From Dermatophilaceae bacterium Sec6.4 (lineage in GTDB: Bacteria > Actinomycetota > Actinomycetes > Actinomycetales > Dermatophilaceae), in contig CP144172.1 of the NCBI GenBank assembly GCA_039636865.1, positions 1,860,001 through 1,924,000 of the forward strand: 64,000 bases of DNA, read 5' to 3'. A model generated the notes under the pieces. It did not search any database and had not been told where the DNA came from. It saw only the letters and a program-made list of their open reading frames with translations. The position numbers and the translations under genes were made by a program. Positions 47,739-56,600 of the stretch are shown one piece after another (the first letter of the stretch is position 1; each line of letters begins with the position of its first letter).

Positions 47739-48626
47739 ATGGCCGCGACCGGTGCCCGCATCAGGGTGCCGGTCGCGGTGGCGTGCAGGGTCCTGAGGTT
47801 ATCGACGCAGGGGTACTACAAATGGGTCAAGAACCCGGTGTCGCAGCGGGATTGGGACGATGCGCAGCTGATCAACGCCGCGGTAGATATTCACGGTGAT
47901 GACCCGGGGTTCGGGTACCGGTTCATCGCTGACGAGCTGCCTGCTCGTGGGATCAGCGCGTCGGAGAACCGGGTATGGCGGTTGTGCTCGGCCCAGCGGA
48001 TTTTCTCCATCCACTCGGTCAAGCGGGGCACCGGTCGCAAGCCGGGCCCGCCGGTGCACGATGACCTGCTCGCGATCAAGACCGCTGACAGGAAGGAGGG
48101 TGGTCCGGGTCGTGACTTCTCCGCGACCGGGCCGAATCAGAAGTGGTTGACCGATATCACCGAGCACCCCACGAGTGAAGGCAAGTTGTACCTGTGCGCG
48201 GTGAAAGACTGCTACTCCGGGCGGATCGTGGGCTACTCCATCGATTCGCGGATGAAGTCCTCGCTGGCGGCCTCGGCGATTCGTAACGCGATCAGCCTGC
48301 GATCACCACACCGGACGATCCTGCATTCGGATAGGGGCAGTCAGTTTCGGTCCAAGAAAGTCGTGCGCCTCCTGAAGAAGAACGGGCTCCTGGGCTCGAT
48401 GGGACGGGTCGGTGCATGCGGTGACAACGCCGCGATGGAATCCTTCTTCGCGCTGCTACAGAAGAACGTGCTGAACACCCGACGGTGGGAAACCCGCGAG
48501 CAACTCCGCTTGGCGATCGTGACCTGGATCGAAACCAAATACCACCGCCGACGTCGACAACGACGCCTTGGAAAACTCACCCCGGTCGAATTTGAGATGA
48601 TCTACACGACCGCAAACGCGGCCTAA
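47739..48626 (+). CDS. IS3-family transposase OrfB (DDE integrase core)
   Basis: A 295-residue catalytic part as read from ATG 47739; in the cell it is probably made as OrfAB through the slip at 47709, since the frame is open back to it (IVFPLVREMAATG). DDE residues are in WLTDITE, LHSDRGSQF and AAMESFFALLQ, in the standard order. An HTH_21-like region (DDPGFGYRFIADEL) precedes them. Full length. Confidence 0.93.
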   Translation: MAATGARIRVPVAVACRVLRLSTQGYYKWVKNPVSQRDWDDAQLINAAVDIHGDDPGFGYRFIADELPARGISASENRVWRLCSAQRIFSIHSVKRGTGRKPGPPVHDDLLAIKTADRKEGGPGRDFSATGPNQKWLTDITEHPTSEGKLYLCAVKDCYSGRIVGYSIDSRMKSSLAASAIRNAISLRSPHRTILHSDRGSQFRSKKVVRLLKKNGLLGSMGRVGACGDNAAMESFFALLQKNVLNTRRWETREQLRLAIVTWIETKYHRRRRQRRLGKLTPVEFEMIYTTANAA

Positions 48627-48642
48627 GAACAACCCACCCGAA

Positions 48643-48668
48643 GTGTCAACCAAACCGGGGGCAGTCCC
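48643..48668 (-). repeat. IS3 right terminal inverted repeat
   Basis: GTGTCAACCAAAC ... GGCAGTCCC, complement of the left end except for three positions. It is followed by target copy ATC at 48669-48671. Confidence 0.9.
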
Positions 48669-48707
48669 ATCAGCGGCACAACACCCCAGCACGAGGGGGA
48701 AGCGCAT

Positions 48708-49215
48708 AGGCCTAGTTTCCGGCACCGTGCAAACGAATGGCGCGGTACCTGGCGGGGGTTCTTACCGCCGTAGGACGGGCATGGTGTATCGCCGCGGTTG
48801 AATCTGATCATTGCGTGCCACACTTTTGATCACGGCCAGTGACGGGTACGCGCGGATGTCCACTGGTTCACGCCACGGCGATCTTCCATGCAGCGCCTTT
48901 GACCTGGAGGCGGCAGGGTTGCTGGGTGTGAGCGGAGGTCGTGCCCGACGTGCGGGCAGCCTGCCGCTTAGCACCCATGAGGCGTTGCAGCGGCGGCAAG
49001 ATCTCACCATCATTTGGCTGCATTAAGGCTGTTCTGACGGGCTGATTACTGAAAGTGTTTCTGCATGCAGTGTCAGCCCTACGGCAGGGACCCCACGACG
49101 GTGCTATGCGCACAGTGTGGTGATGGTCCCTTGTTGAGTGGCACAATCACCGATGACCTCGAGGGCCACGTGTGCGGCCCGGTCCAGTTTTGGTTGACCG
49201 ACAGAGGGTGGCAGT
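48708..49215. other. Intergenic stretch right of the IS3 element
   Basis: Apart from a doubtful Cys-containing frame starting at 49065, no gene is supported. A plus-strand frame at 48811-49026 (71 codons) has no family resemblance or ribosome site. Confidence 0.4.
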
Positions 49216-49580
49216 TCAACCCGGAACCGTTTGTGCCCCCACCACCAGCGGGTGACACGGGCGGCGACCCATGCGTGACGGACCTACCGAGGGCGCTGGC
49301 CACGTGCGCTCTGCTCGCGACCAGAACGCGGCGCCTTCGCTGCTGCTCGCGGTCGGAGGTCCGGTCGACGTGCCGGGCGGGTTCGAGGTGCTGGCGGGGG
49401 GTGTCGTCGATGTCGAACTGCCCGACGGTGACGATGGAGGGGGCGGCGTCGATGTCGAACTGCCCGACGGTGACGATGGAGGGGGCGGCGGCACGGTCGC
49501 AGTTGAGGTCACGGTCGAGGGCGGCACGGTCGCAGTTGAGGTCACGGTCGAGGGCGGCGGTGTACCGATGTAGAGCGTGA
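49065..49580 (+). CDS. Doubtful Cys-containing ORF, 5' part possibly real
   Basis: The first 60 residues have a CAQC pair and a further Cys (zinc-ribbon-like) and an aromatic WLTDRGWQFNPEPF segment, which looks coding. Beyond about 49216 it runs antisense to the Pro/Ser/Thr tail of the PASTA kinase, and the sequence becomes Arg/Ser repeats that mirror it. Probably the remnant of a small zinc protein reading into an unrelated region. Confidence 0.25.
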   Translation: MQCQPYGRDPTTVLCAQCGDGPLLSGTITDDLEGHVCGPVQFWLTDRGWQFNPEPFVPPPPAGDTGGDPCVTDLPRALATCALLATRTRRLRCCSRSEVRSTCRAGSRCWRGVSSMSNCPTVTMEGAASMSNCPTVTMEGAAARSQLRSRSRAARSQLRSRSRAAVYRCRA

Positions 49581-51234
49581 TGACGGAGTTGACGGCGACC
49601 GTTTGCCCCGCGTTGTCGACCGTGACGATCTTTCCGATCAGATTCGAGTTGATGGTTGTCACTGTTTGGAGTGTGTAGTTCAAGTGGGCGGCGCGTAGCT
49701 CGGTCTGCGCGGCCTGACTGGTCTTTCCTTTCAGGTTTGAGGGCACGGTGACCTGCCCGTCGCTCACATTGAGCATGATCTGTGAGTTCGGGTCGGCCGA
49801 ATTGCCGGCGGCCGGTGTGGTGCTGGCGACCTGCCCGTCGTCGTACTGGGTGTCGGAGACCTTCGTACCGTTCGCGGCGACGTTCGGGAAGCCGTCGTCC
49901 TTCAACGTCTGAATCGCGTCGGCGACCGTTTGACCTGCGACGTTCGGGATTTGTCGGGAGTTCGGGCCGGTGGAGACATCGATCGTTACGGTGCTGCCGG
50001 ATGGGGCGTCCGCGCCGCCGGCAGGATCCTGTTTGACGACCTGGCCCACGGTTGCATCGTTGGTCACCTTGTTGACCTGGACGCCGAAGTTCGCGCCCTT
50101 CAGAGAGGCAGTAGCCGCGTCCTGGGACAGGTTGACGACGGGGGGAACTGTCGCGAGTTCGGTGCCGGAGTTGGAATTCATCACCAGGTAGCCGATGCCG
50201 AGGATCGCTACCAGCAGGGCGACCGCGGCAACCACCCAGATTGCCGTACGACGGGGTGGGGACTGTGATCCGTCGTATTCAGCCGTGGGGTCGCGGCGTT
50301 GCGGCACCGGGGCAGCGTGGGGTTGAGGGTCGGACCCGGTGCGCTGACCCAGCATGGCGGCTGCTGCGGCGCTGAGCGGTTCTCCGGTGCGCGCTCGTTG
50401 CAGGTCGGCCCGGAAGTCGGCGGCGTGTTGATAGCGCCCCTCGCGCGGCTTCTGTAACGACAGCAGGGTTACCGCGTCCATCGCTGGAGGCACGGATGTC
50501 TCGTACACCGACGGAGGCTTGGGTGCATCGGTGATGTGCTGGTAGACGAGGCTGACCGGCTCGCCGACGAACGGCGTACGTCCGGTGAGCAGCTCGAACA
50601 GCACACAACCGGCGGAGTAGAGGTCCGATCTGGCGTCGACTGTTTCGCCCTGAGCCTGTTCGGGGGACAGGTAGCGCGCGGTGCCCACGACAGCCTGTGC
50701 CGAGGTCATGGTGGCGCCGGTGTCGGCCAGCGCACGCGCAATACCGAAGTCCATTACCTTGACGCTGCTGCCACGGGTGAGCATCACGTTCGCGGGCTTG
50801 ATATCGCGGTGGACGATGCCCTTCTCGTGGGAGTAGTCCAGCGCGGACAGGATGCCCATCGTGATGCGGGCTGCCTCGTCGGGCGCGAGCTTGCCCTCAT
50901 CATCGAGGATGTCGCGCACTGTCTGGCCCTGGATGTACTCCATGACGATGTAGGGGACGTCGATCCGGGCCCCTCCGGTCTCGAAGAAGACATCCTCACC
51001 GGAGTCGTAGACGGCCACGATCGCGTGATGATTCAGACCAGCGGCTGACTGCGCCTCGCGGCGGAACCGGGTAAGGAAGGAGGAGTCGCGGGCCAGGTCC
51101 GAGCGCAGCATCTTGATCGCCACGGTGCGCCCGAGGCGGGTGTCGTGGCCCAGGTGGACCTCGGCCATTCCGCCGCGGCCGATCAGTTCTGCGACCTCGT
51201 AGCGGCCTCCGAGGATGCGTGGTGTGTCGCTCAC
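49216..51234 (-). CDS. PASTA-domain Ser/Thr protein kinase (PknB-like)
   Basis: A 672-residue membrane kinase. Residues about 10-275 form the kinase: GRGGMAEV, the Lys in VAIKML, HRDIKPANV, DFGIA and YLSPEQ are all intact. One membrane helix (about 340-362) is followed by three extracellular PASTA domains (to about 565) that bind peptidoglycan fragments, then a Pro/Ser/Thr-rich tail with tandem repeats. GTG 51234 has GAAGGAGATCC upstream and overlaps the upstream stop as GTGA. Core PknB usually sits with rodA, pbpA and pstP; none is here, so this is probably an extra copy. The last ~45 residues look less typical and the 3' end may be altered. Confidence 0.9.
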   Translation of the reverse strand: MSDTPRILGGRYEVAELIGRGGMAEVHLGHDTRLGRTVAIKMLRSDLARDSSFLTRFRREAQSAAGLNHHAIVAVYDSGEDVFFETGGARIDVPYIVMEYIQGQTVRDILDDEGKLAPDEAARITMGILSALDYSHEKGIVHRDIKPANVMLTRGSSVKVMDFGIARALADTGATMTSAQAVVGTARYLSPEQAQGETVDARSDLYSAGCVLFELLTGRTPFVGEPVSLVYQHITDAPKPPSVYETSVPPAMDAVTLLSLQKPREGRYQHAADFRADLQRARTGEPLSAAAAAMLGQRTGSDPQPHAAPVPQRRDPTAEYDGSQSPPRRTAIWVVAAVALLVAILGIGYLVMNSNSGTELATVPPVVNLSQDAATASLKGANFGVQVNKVTNDATVGQVVKQDPAGGADAPSGSTVTIDVSTGPNSRQIPNVAGQTVADAIQTLKDDGFPNVAANGTKVSDTQYDDGQVASTTPAAGNSADPNSQIMLNVSDGQVTVPSNLKGKTSQAAQTELRAAHLNYTLQTVTTINSNLIGKIVTVDNAGQTVAVNSVITLYIGTPPPSTVTSTATVPPSTVTSTATVPPPPPSSPSGSSTSTPPPPSSPSGSSTSTTPPASTSNPPGTSTGPPTASSSEGAAFWSRAERTWPAPSVGPSRMGRRPCHPLVVGAQTVPG
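49406..49555. repeat. Tandem repeats in the kinase tail
   Basis: Two 42-bp units (49406-49447 and 49448-49489, encoding PPPPSSPSGSSTST) are followed by two 33-bp units (from 49490 and 49523, encoding a TVTSTATVPPS-type motif). Units are nearly identical, so copy number may vary between strains. Confidence 0.85.
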
Positions 51235-51593
51235 CGGATCTCCTTCGGCGACGCACCGGGATGGCCGAGCGTCACAATCTGGATGGGCTTGGTGAAGTTT
51301 TCCTGCGGGTCTGGTGAGGAGGTCCGCTGGGTGAACACGATCCCCACCACGATCGCCATCACCGCGACCAGCGCAACACCTGCGATCAACGATGATGCGT
51401 TGGTGACGACGCGCATGGTCACGAGTAATTCGACGAAGAGCAGCAAGGTGCCGTTGGTGGAGCTTAGGTCGTCGACGAACCAACCGCCGCCGTCGCGGTA
51501 GACGTGCGCGTGGCGACCGGAGGCGGAGTCGTCGGACAGGACGGCACGCACTCGGGGTTGCGGTTGATCACCACCACGCTCTCGGACGGGCAT
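51231..51593 (-). pseudogene. FHA-domain fragment joined to a membrane segment, coupled to the kinase
   Basis: The frame reads the end of an FHA phosphothreonine-binding domain (LSDDSASGRHAHV, WFVDDLSSTNGT), but its first strands are missing; in another frame just upstream VVVINRNP can be read, so a 1-nt shift seems to have broken it. After STNGT comes an unrelated tail with one membrane helix (residues 70-92) that may be translated alone from ATG 51413 as about 60 residues. The stop overlaps the kinase start by 4 nt. FHA proteins are usual partners of PASTA kinases. Confidence 0.6.
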
Positions 51594-52087
51594 CGCATCG
51601 GCTTATGCAGGTGGTTCGGGATGACGCGCTGCGCGTGGTCCTAGAGGAAGAGCGGCCTCGCGCCCGGTGACGAATCGAGTGTGATCGGGGCCTGGTTGCG
51701 TTCCCCCGCCGGTGGCGCAGTATCCCGCCACCGCCGCGAAGTGGTGAGTCCTAGGGAAAGGCACTGGCGTCAGGTAGGGCGCAGGAGGGGCAGCGGCTTC
51801 GTGGGGGGAGTCCGGTTGAGCACCGGGTGGGGAGCATGGTTGGCCCACCCCTTCTGTGACCACGTCGTGCTAGATGTGATCACCGAACACCCCTTTACCG
51901 AACGCGCGTCATCTTGCACAGATCAGCGCCAACTTCATCCTGCTCCCCGCTGGTCAGAATCTGCCCCTCCATCAGGGCGGTGAAAGTCGCCTGGGATAGG
52001 CGCGCGAGATCTGGGTCGGTGGTGAGTTCACCGGCGAACTGTTGCGTAGCGGTGGAGGTATCCATGTGCGGTGGCAGGATGTTGCTC
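51594..52087. other. Region between FHA fragment and whiA
   Basis: No supported gene. A Pro-rich minus-strand frame at 51603-51863 could be the eroded linker of the FHA gene. Longer frames opposite whiA are shadows. An AGGA precedes the whiA start. Confidence 0.4.
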
Positions 52088-53071
52088 ATGCTGGGGATGA
52101 CGGCGTGCGTCACGGAGGAATTGAGTAGATTCGCGGTCACGAAGTCCTGTTGCCGCAAGGCCCAGATCTCAGTGGTGCTGCGTTTCGCGGGCGGGTTGCA
52201 CCTTATCGGCGGTAACGTCGTGGTCGAGGCCGAGTTGGGGACTGCGGCCACCGCGCGCCCACTGCGGCAGGACATTGTTGCGGTCTACGGGCAGAATTGC
52301 GACTTGGTCGTGATGAGTGCCGGTGGCATCACACGCGGGCGTCGGTACGTGGTGCGGGTCGCCTCAGAGGGTGAGGTGCTGGCCCGTCAGACGGGGTTAA
52401 TCGACGCCAGGGGGCGTCCGGTCAGGGGTCTTGCGCCACGGGTGGTCAACGCCCCGGTGTGTGACGCGGAAGCGGCTTGGCGGGGCGCTTTCCTAGCTCG
52501 CGGGTTCTTGACTGAACCTGGCCGCTCCGCCTCGATGGGGCTCGCGTGCCCCGGACCTGAGGCTGCGCTGGCGTTGGTGGGTGCCGCACGACGGATGGGG
52601 ATCGTCGCGAAGGCCCGTGAGGTGCGGGGGGCGGACCGGGTGATCATCCGGGACGCCGATGCGATCGCGGCGATGTTGACTCGGCTAGGGGCGCATGAGG
52701 CGGTCCTGACCTGGCAGCAGCATCGGATGCGTCGGCAGGTCCGTGCTACGACTCGCCGGCTGGTCAACTTCGATGACGCGAACCTGCAGCGCAAGGCGCG
52801 GGCTGCGGTGACGGCCGGTGCCCGGGCCGAGCGGGCGATGCACATCCTGGGTGAGCAGGCACCCGATCACCTCGCCCAGGCGGGCCGGTTGCGGATCGAA
52901 CACCCGCTGGCCAGCCTGGAGGAGTTAGGCCACCTCGCGCAGCCCCCCATGACCAAAGACGCGATCGCTGGCCGTATCCGACGGTTACTGGCACTGGCCG
53001 ACCAGATCGCCGGAGACCGCGGCATCCCGGGCACTGATGCCCACCTCACCCCGGACATGCTCGAGGGTTGA
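52088..53071 (+). CDS. whiA: WhiA-family DNA-binding regulator, solitary copy
   Basis: A 327-residue WhiA, the conserved regulator of sporulation or cell division in Gram-positive bacteria. The N-terminal LAGLIDADG-derived half ([20 protein letters not shown], then [54 protein letters not shown]) and the C-terminal HTH ([26 protein letters not shown]) are complete. ATG 52088 has CAGGA 8 bases upstream; ATG 52097 is also possible. Normal whiA lies beside rapZ and yvcK; here neighbours are a kinase and a surface protein in a mobile setting, so it is probably a second, transferred copy. Confidence 0.93.
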   Translation: MLGMTACVTEELSRFAVTKSCCRKAQISVVLRFAGGLHLIGGNVVVEAELGTAATARPLRQDIVAVYGQNCDLVVMSAGGITRGRRYVVRVASEGEVLARQTGLIDARGRPVRGLAPRVVNAPVCDAEAAWRGAFLARGFLTEPGRSASMGLACPGPEAALALVGAARRMGIVAKAREVRGADRVIIRDADAIAAMLTRLGAHEAVLTWQQHRMRRQVRATTRRLVNFDDANLQRKARAAVTAGARAERAMHILGEQAPDHLAQAGRLRIEHPLASLEELGHLAQPPMTKDAIAGRIRRLLALADQIAGDRGIPGTDAHLTPDMLEG

Positions 53072-53345
53072 ACCCGTGCCAACGTCACCACTCGACGCAT
53101 CAGGGGTGGTCAGCCCGTTAAGCGGGTAGGCGCCAACGGCTTCGTAATCAGGCACCGATGCTCCTGTTGGGTCAAGCGACGTTGAGCCAGTGGCGGTATC
53201 GGTCTCGGTCATAAAGCTCGACGAGTAGTTAAGACGTCCCGTTGCGGGGGCAAAAATTGCTTAAGTTAGCCATCGAGTGACCGAATGATCACTTTTTCTT
53301 TACTCTTTGCATTCAGTGCGGGCGGGCGCCCGGGAACATACTGGG

Positions 53346-53528
53346 ATGGTGGGAATCGGGGAGGCTTTTGAACTTATCGTGGGTGTTCTGCTGGTTCTTG
53401 GGTTGTTGCTGTTTGTGATGGCGTGGCTGGAGAGCACGATGCATGAACCGATCGGTGGTGGCGTCGACGGCGGGGTCAGTGAGGGCCTGTGCGCCGCGCC
53501 AGGTGCCGATGATGTTGACAGGGGTTGA
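53346..53528 (+). CDS. Small single-pass membrane protein
   Basis: Sixty residues from ATG 53346: a short N-terminus (MVGIGEAFEL), one strong helix of Val/Leu (residues 11-29), and a polar Gly/Asp-rich tail. No family is recognised and the ribosome site is weak. It lies just ahead of the giant surface protein and could be functionally linked, which is speculative. Confidence 0.4.
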   Translation: MVGIGEAFELIVGVLLVLGLLLFVMAWLESTMHEPIGGGVDGGVSEGLCAAPGADDVDRG

Positions 53529-53601
53529 CCGAGCAAGGTGGCTGGGGCCTTTGCTGACCTGGCTGTGAACTGACCTTACGATCAATCGACCATTTTGGTC
53601 G

Positions 53602-56600
53602 ATGAAGACGCTAACATTCCGTCCGGGCGGTTTTTCCGGCCCTTTGGGGATGTGCTCGAACAGTGGAGTCAGCGTGTGGCGCGACCGAATTGCCCGTAAG
53701 ACATTGTGCTTCGCAACGACGATAGCGCTGGGGTTGTTGCCGATGGGCGCGGTTGCCTATGGCGCGTCCACGGGCGACCCGGCGATTGCTTCACCTGGTG
53801 CCACGACACAGGACGCGTCCTCCTCGGGGCGCGCGAACTCGGTGACGCCCACGACGGCCACACCCTCGGGTAGTTCGAATCGGCCATCAGCCAGCGTGCC
53901 TGGGTCGGCAAAACCCAGCCCGACGACAACCAGCCCGACGACAACCAGCCCGACGGCGACCCCCAGGACGGCGACGCCTAGCTCGACGGCGCCTCGCTCG
54001 GTGAAGGGTAAGGCGCCGGCTGTTCCGGTTCCTCTGGCTGATACCAATACGGTGGGGATCACCAAAGAGGCAGACGTCGACGGCGGGGGGCCGCTGACGC
54101 CTGGGAAGGACGTCACCTACCACTTGACGGCTCGGTGTTCTGGGTTGACGGAGGGTTGTGTCAACGAGGTTGTGACGGACACGTTGCCGGCGGATCTGGA
54201 GGTTACCAGTCTGCCGAAGAGTAATTCCGTCTACACGGTGAAATACGACGCGGTGACGCGGGTTTTGACGATCACCTTTGTTCAGGCTTTGGTTAACCCG
54301 CCTGGATCGAAGGGGCTTCCTGATGGTGGTGTCGCCACTGTCGATGTCGGGATGAGGTTGCCGGCCGGTACCCAGCTCACGGATGGGACATCCGTTAAGA
54401 ACACGGCCGTGGTGGACGCTGATAACGCGCCCCCAGCGACGGACTCGGTGACGACCCCGGTGAGTATTCCCAGTGTCATCACGCCGGTGACGACCAAGTC
54501 GTGGTCGGGTGGGTCGGCTGTTGCTCAGAGTCAGGAGCCGAGCACTGTCACGCTGGGCACGAAGAACTCTTCGTCTACGGCGGCGCAGGTGACGAGCTTG
54601 ACGGTCGAAGACGCAACTGCGGCGACGTTCGAGGACTTCGACTTCACCGGCGTGACGCTGCGCTCATTTCCCAAGGGTGCTGACAGGGCCCAACTGCTGG
54701 TCTGTACTAAGCCGTTGTCGGTGTGCACGGATAGTGACTACCGGCCCGGCCCGGTCGTATCGTCGGCTGGTCCTGTGGGTCTTCCCGCTGGAGTGTCGGC
54801 CGCGGATGTGACCGGTGTGCGGGTCCGGTTCAGCCAGTCGGGCGGAGCGGTGCTCCCGGGGCCGGACACCACTGACGGTGGATCCGTGGCACTTGCGTTG
54901 GTGTTGCGAGACACCGTGCGGTCTACCGGGGACGCGTTGGAACCGGCCACGACGCTGACGGTCAAGAACTGTGCCGCGACGACCGCGGTGGATGCGGTGG
55001 CTGGCGTTAAGACTGGCGCCGACGCGTGCGCGTCGTATCAGGTGCTGCCGAACCTGGTGAATCTGGGGACGGCGAAGTCGTTCTTCCCGGACACGAACCA
55101 CAACTACACCCAGAGCGCGAACGAGTACGCCGTCCTCGGCCAGGACTCACCGGTGTCCGCGCTGATAACTGCCAAGAACAATTCGGCGTTCGCTCTGGGG
55201 ACGGTCACGATCACTGAACCCTCCGCCACCGCAGTCAGCGAGTTCGACAAGGTCGATGTCACCTCGGTGCGGTTGACCTTCCCGGCCGGCGCGACCCAGG
55301 GCGTCCTGTCGGTCCTGTGCCGTGACGGATCCGCGCCAGCCGATCGCACCTTCACCTCCAGCCAGTCCTCGGTTGAGAGCGGGTGCCCGGCCGGTAGCGC
55401 ACCTGCCCGCATCTCGGTCCGTTACACCGGCACCATCGCCCAGGGCGCCACCGCGACCCTGGGGGTGACTGGAAATCTGAACAGCAAAGTCGACCAGTCC
55501 GATGTCCCGGATAAGGCGAACCCTGGGGCTGGGGTGGTGGACTGCGCCGACGTGACCGCAGTGCGAGCCGGTACCGAGACCGGTGGTGCTGCGGGTACGG
55601 CGTGCCGCACCTTGGCGATCCAGCCGCCACGGACCTCAGGTCCGGGCGTCAAGTCGGTATCTCAAACCAGCGTCCCGGCGGGCCAGCCGATCGATTTCGG
55701 TCTCAACCTCACCAACAATGGCAACGTTGATCTGGTCAAGCCCGGCATCAGCGACCCGCAGGTCGATGGCAGCGGGTCGCCGACGTCGCCCAATCCCTTT
55801 ACCAGCCTGCGCATTACCGGTGTCGACGCGCCGAAGACCGTCGGCGGTTCAAAGGTCACCACCCAGCTTTTCGATCCGGCTGCAGGCCAGTGGGTGGCCT
55901 ACAACGCCACCGATGTTGTGCTTCTAGCCAGGGCTACCGGCGTGCGTGCTGTGGTCAACGGTCCCCTCGCGCCGGGACAGAGCGTGAAGTTGACGATCCA
56001 CACCCTGCGCCGGGACGGCGTGCCGGACGGCGTGTCGATCACCAACTGTGCCAACACCATCGGCTCGGACGGTGTCAGGTATCCGGGTATCGATCCGTGG
56101 TGTTCCCCGACCATCAACACCGGCCCCGCCGACGCGAGTGCGTCGTTGCAGAAGGGAATCACCCCGGCCAGCCTGGTTCACCCGGTGCCCGGTTCACCGG
56201 CGCAGACCGCGCAGGTGCGGTTGGCGGTCGCCAACAACGGCAACCTCAGCCTCAAGCGCCTCGAGGCTGCCGACACCGACCGGGGCTTCTTCGATGGTGT
56301 CGACTTCGTCAAGGTCGATGGCATCAACTTCCCCCTCGGCGCGGACCGGGTACAACTGGATGCCTGTACCTCTGCCGCGAACTGCGCAGCAGGAGTATTT
56401 GTTAGCGGCGCTCCCACGAGTAGTTCTACGCCCGCCCTGCCAACAGGGGTGACCGCGACCAGCGTGCGCGGCGTCCGGTTCACGTTCACCAGCAGCAGCA
56501 CCGTCAACGGCGGGTACCTGCTCACACCCGGCAGCAACCTGGGCGGTAACGCGTGCAAAGGCTCCAGCATCTGCTTCTCCGTCGCACCGCGACAGACCCT

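Larger units (their letters stand above)
47364..48668 (+). mobile_element. Complete IS3-family insertion sequence
   Basis: A 1,305-bp element with 26-bp terminal inverted repeats (23 of 26 identical), flanked by a 3-bp direct repeat ATC. It carries orfA and orfB with a programmed frameshift site. All parts are intact, so it may still be mobile. Confidence 0.92.
47208..48707 (-). pseudogene. Small membrane ORF interrupted by the IS3 element
   Basis: When the IS and one ATC target copy are removed, the two flanks join in frame into a 63-codon minus-strand ORF (ATG 48707 to stop 47208). The product is almost wholly hydrophobic from residue 4 to 52 (MRFPLVLGCC start, then LLVDLPVLWEVMVLDVGVS) with a short basic tail, so it would be membrane-embedded. 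No family is recognised and no clear ribosome site is seen. Confidence 0.4.

Noticed and set aside
51895..52275. 126-codon minus-strand frame before whiA
   Set aside because: It overlaps the whiA start in antisense and lacks any family feature.
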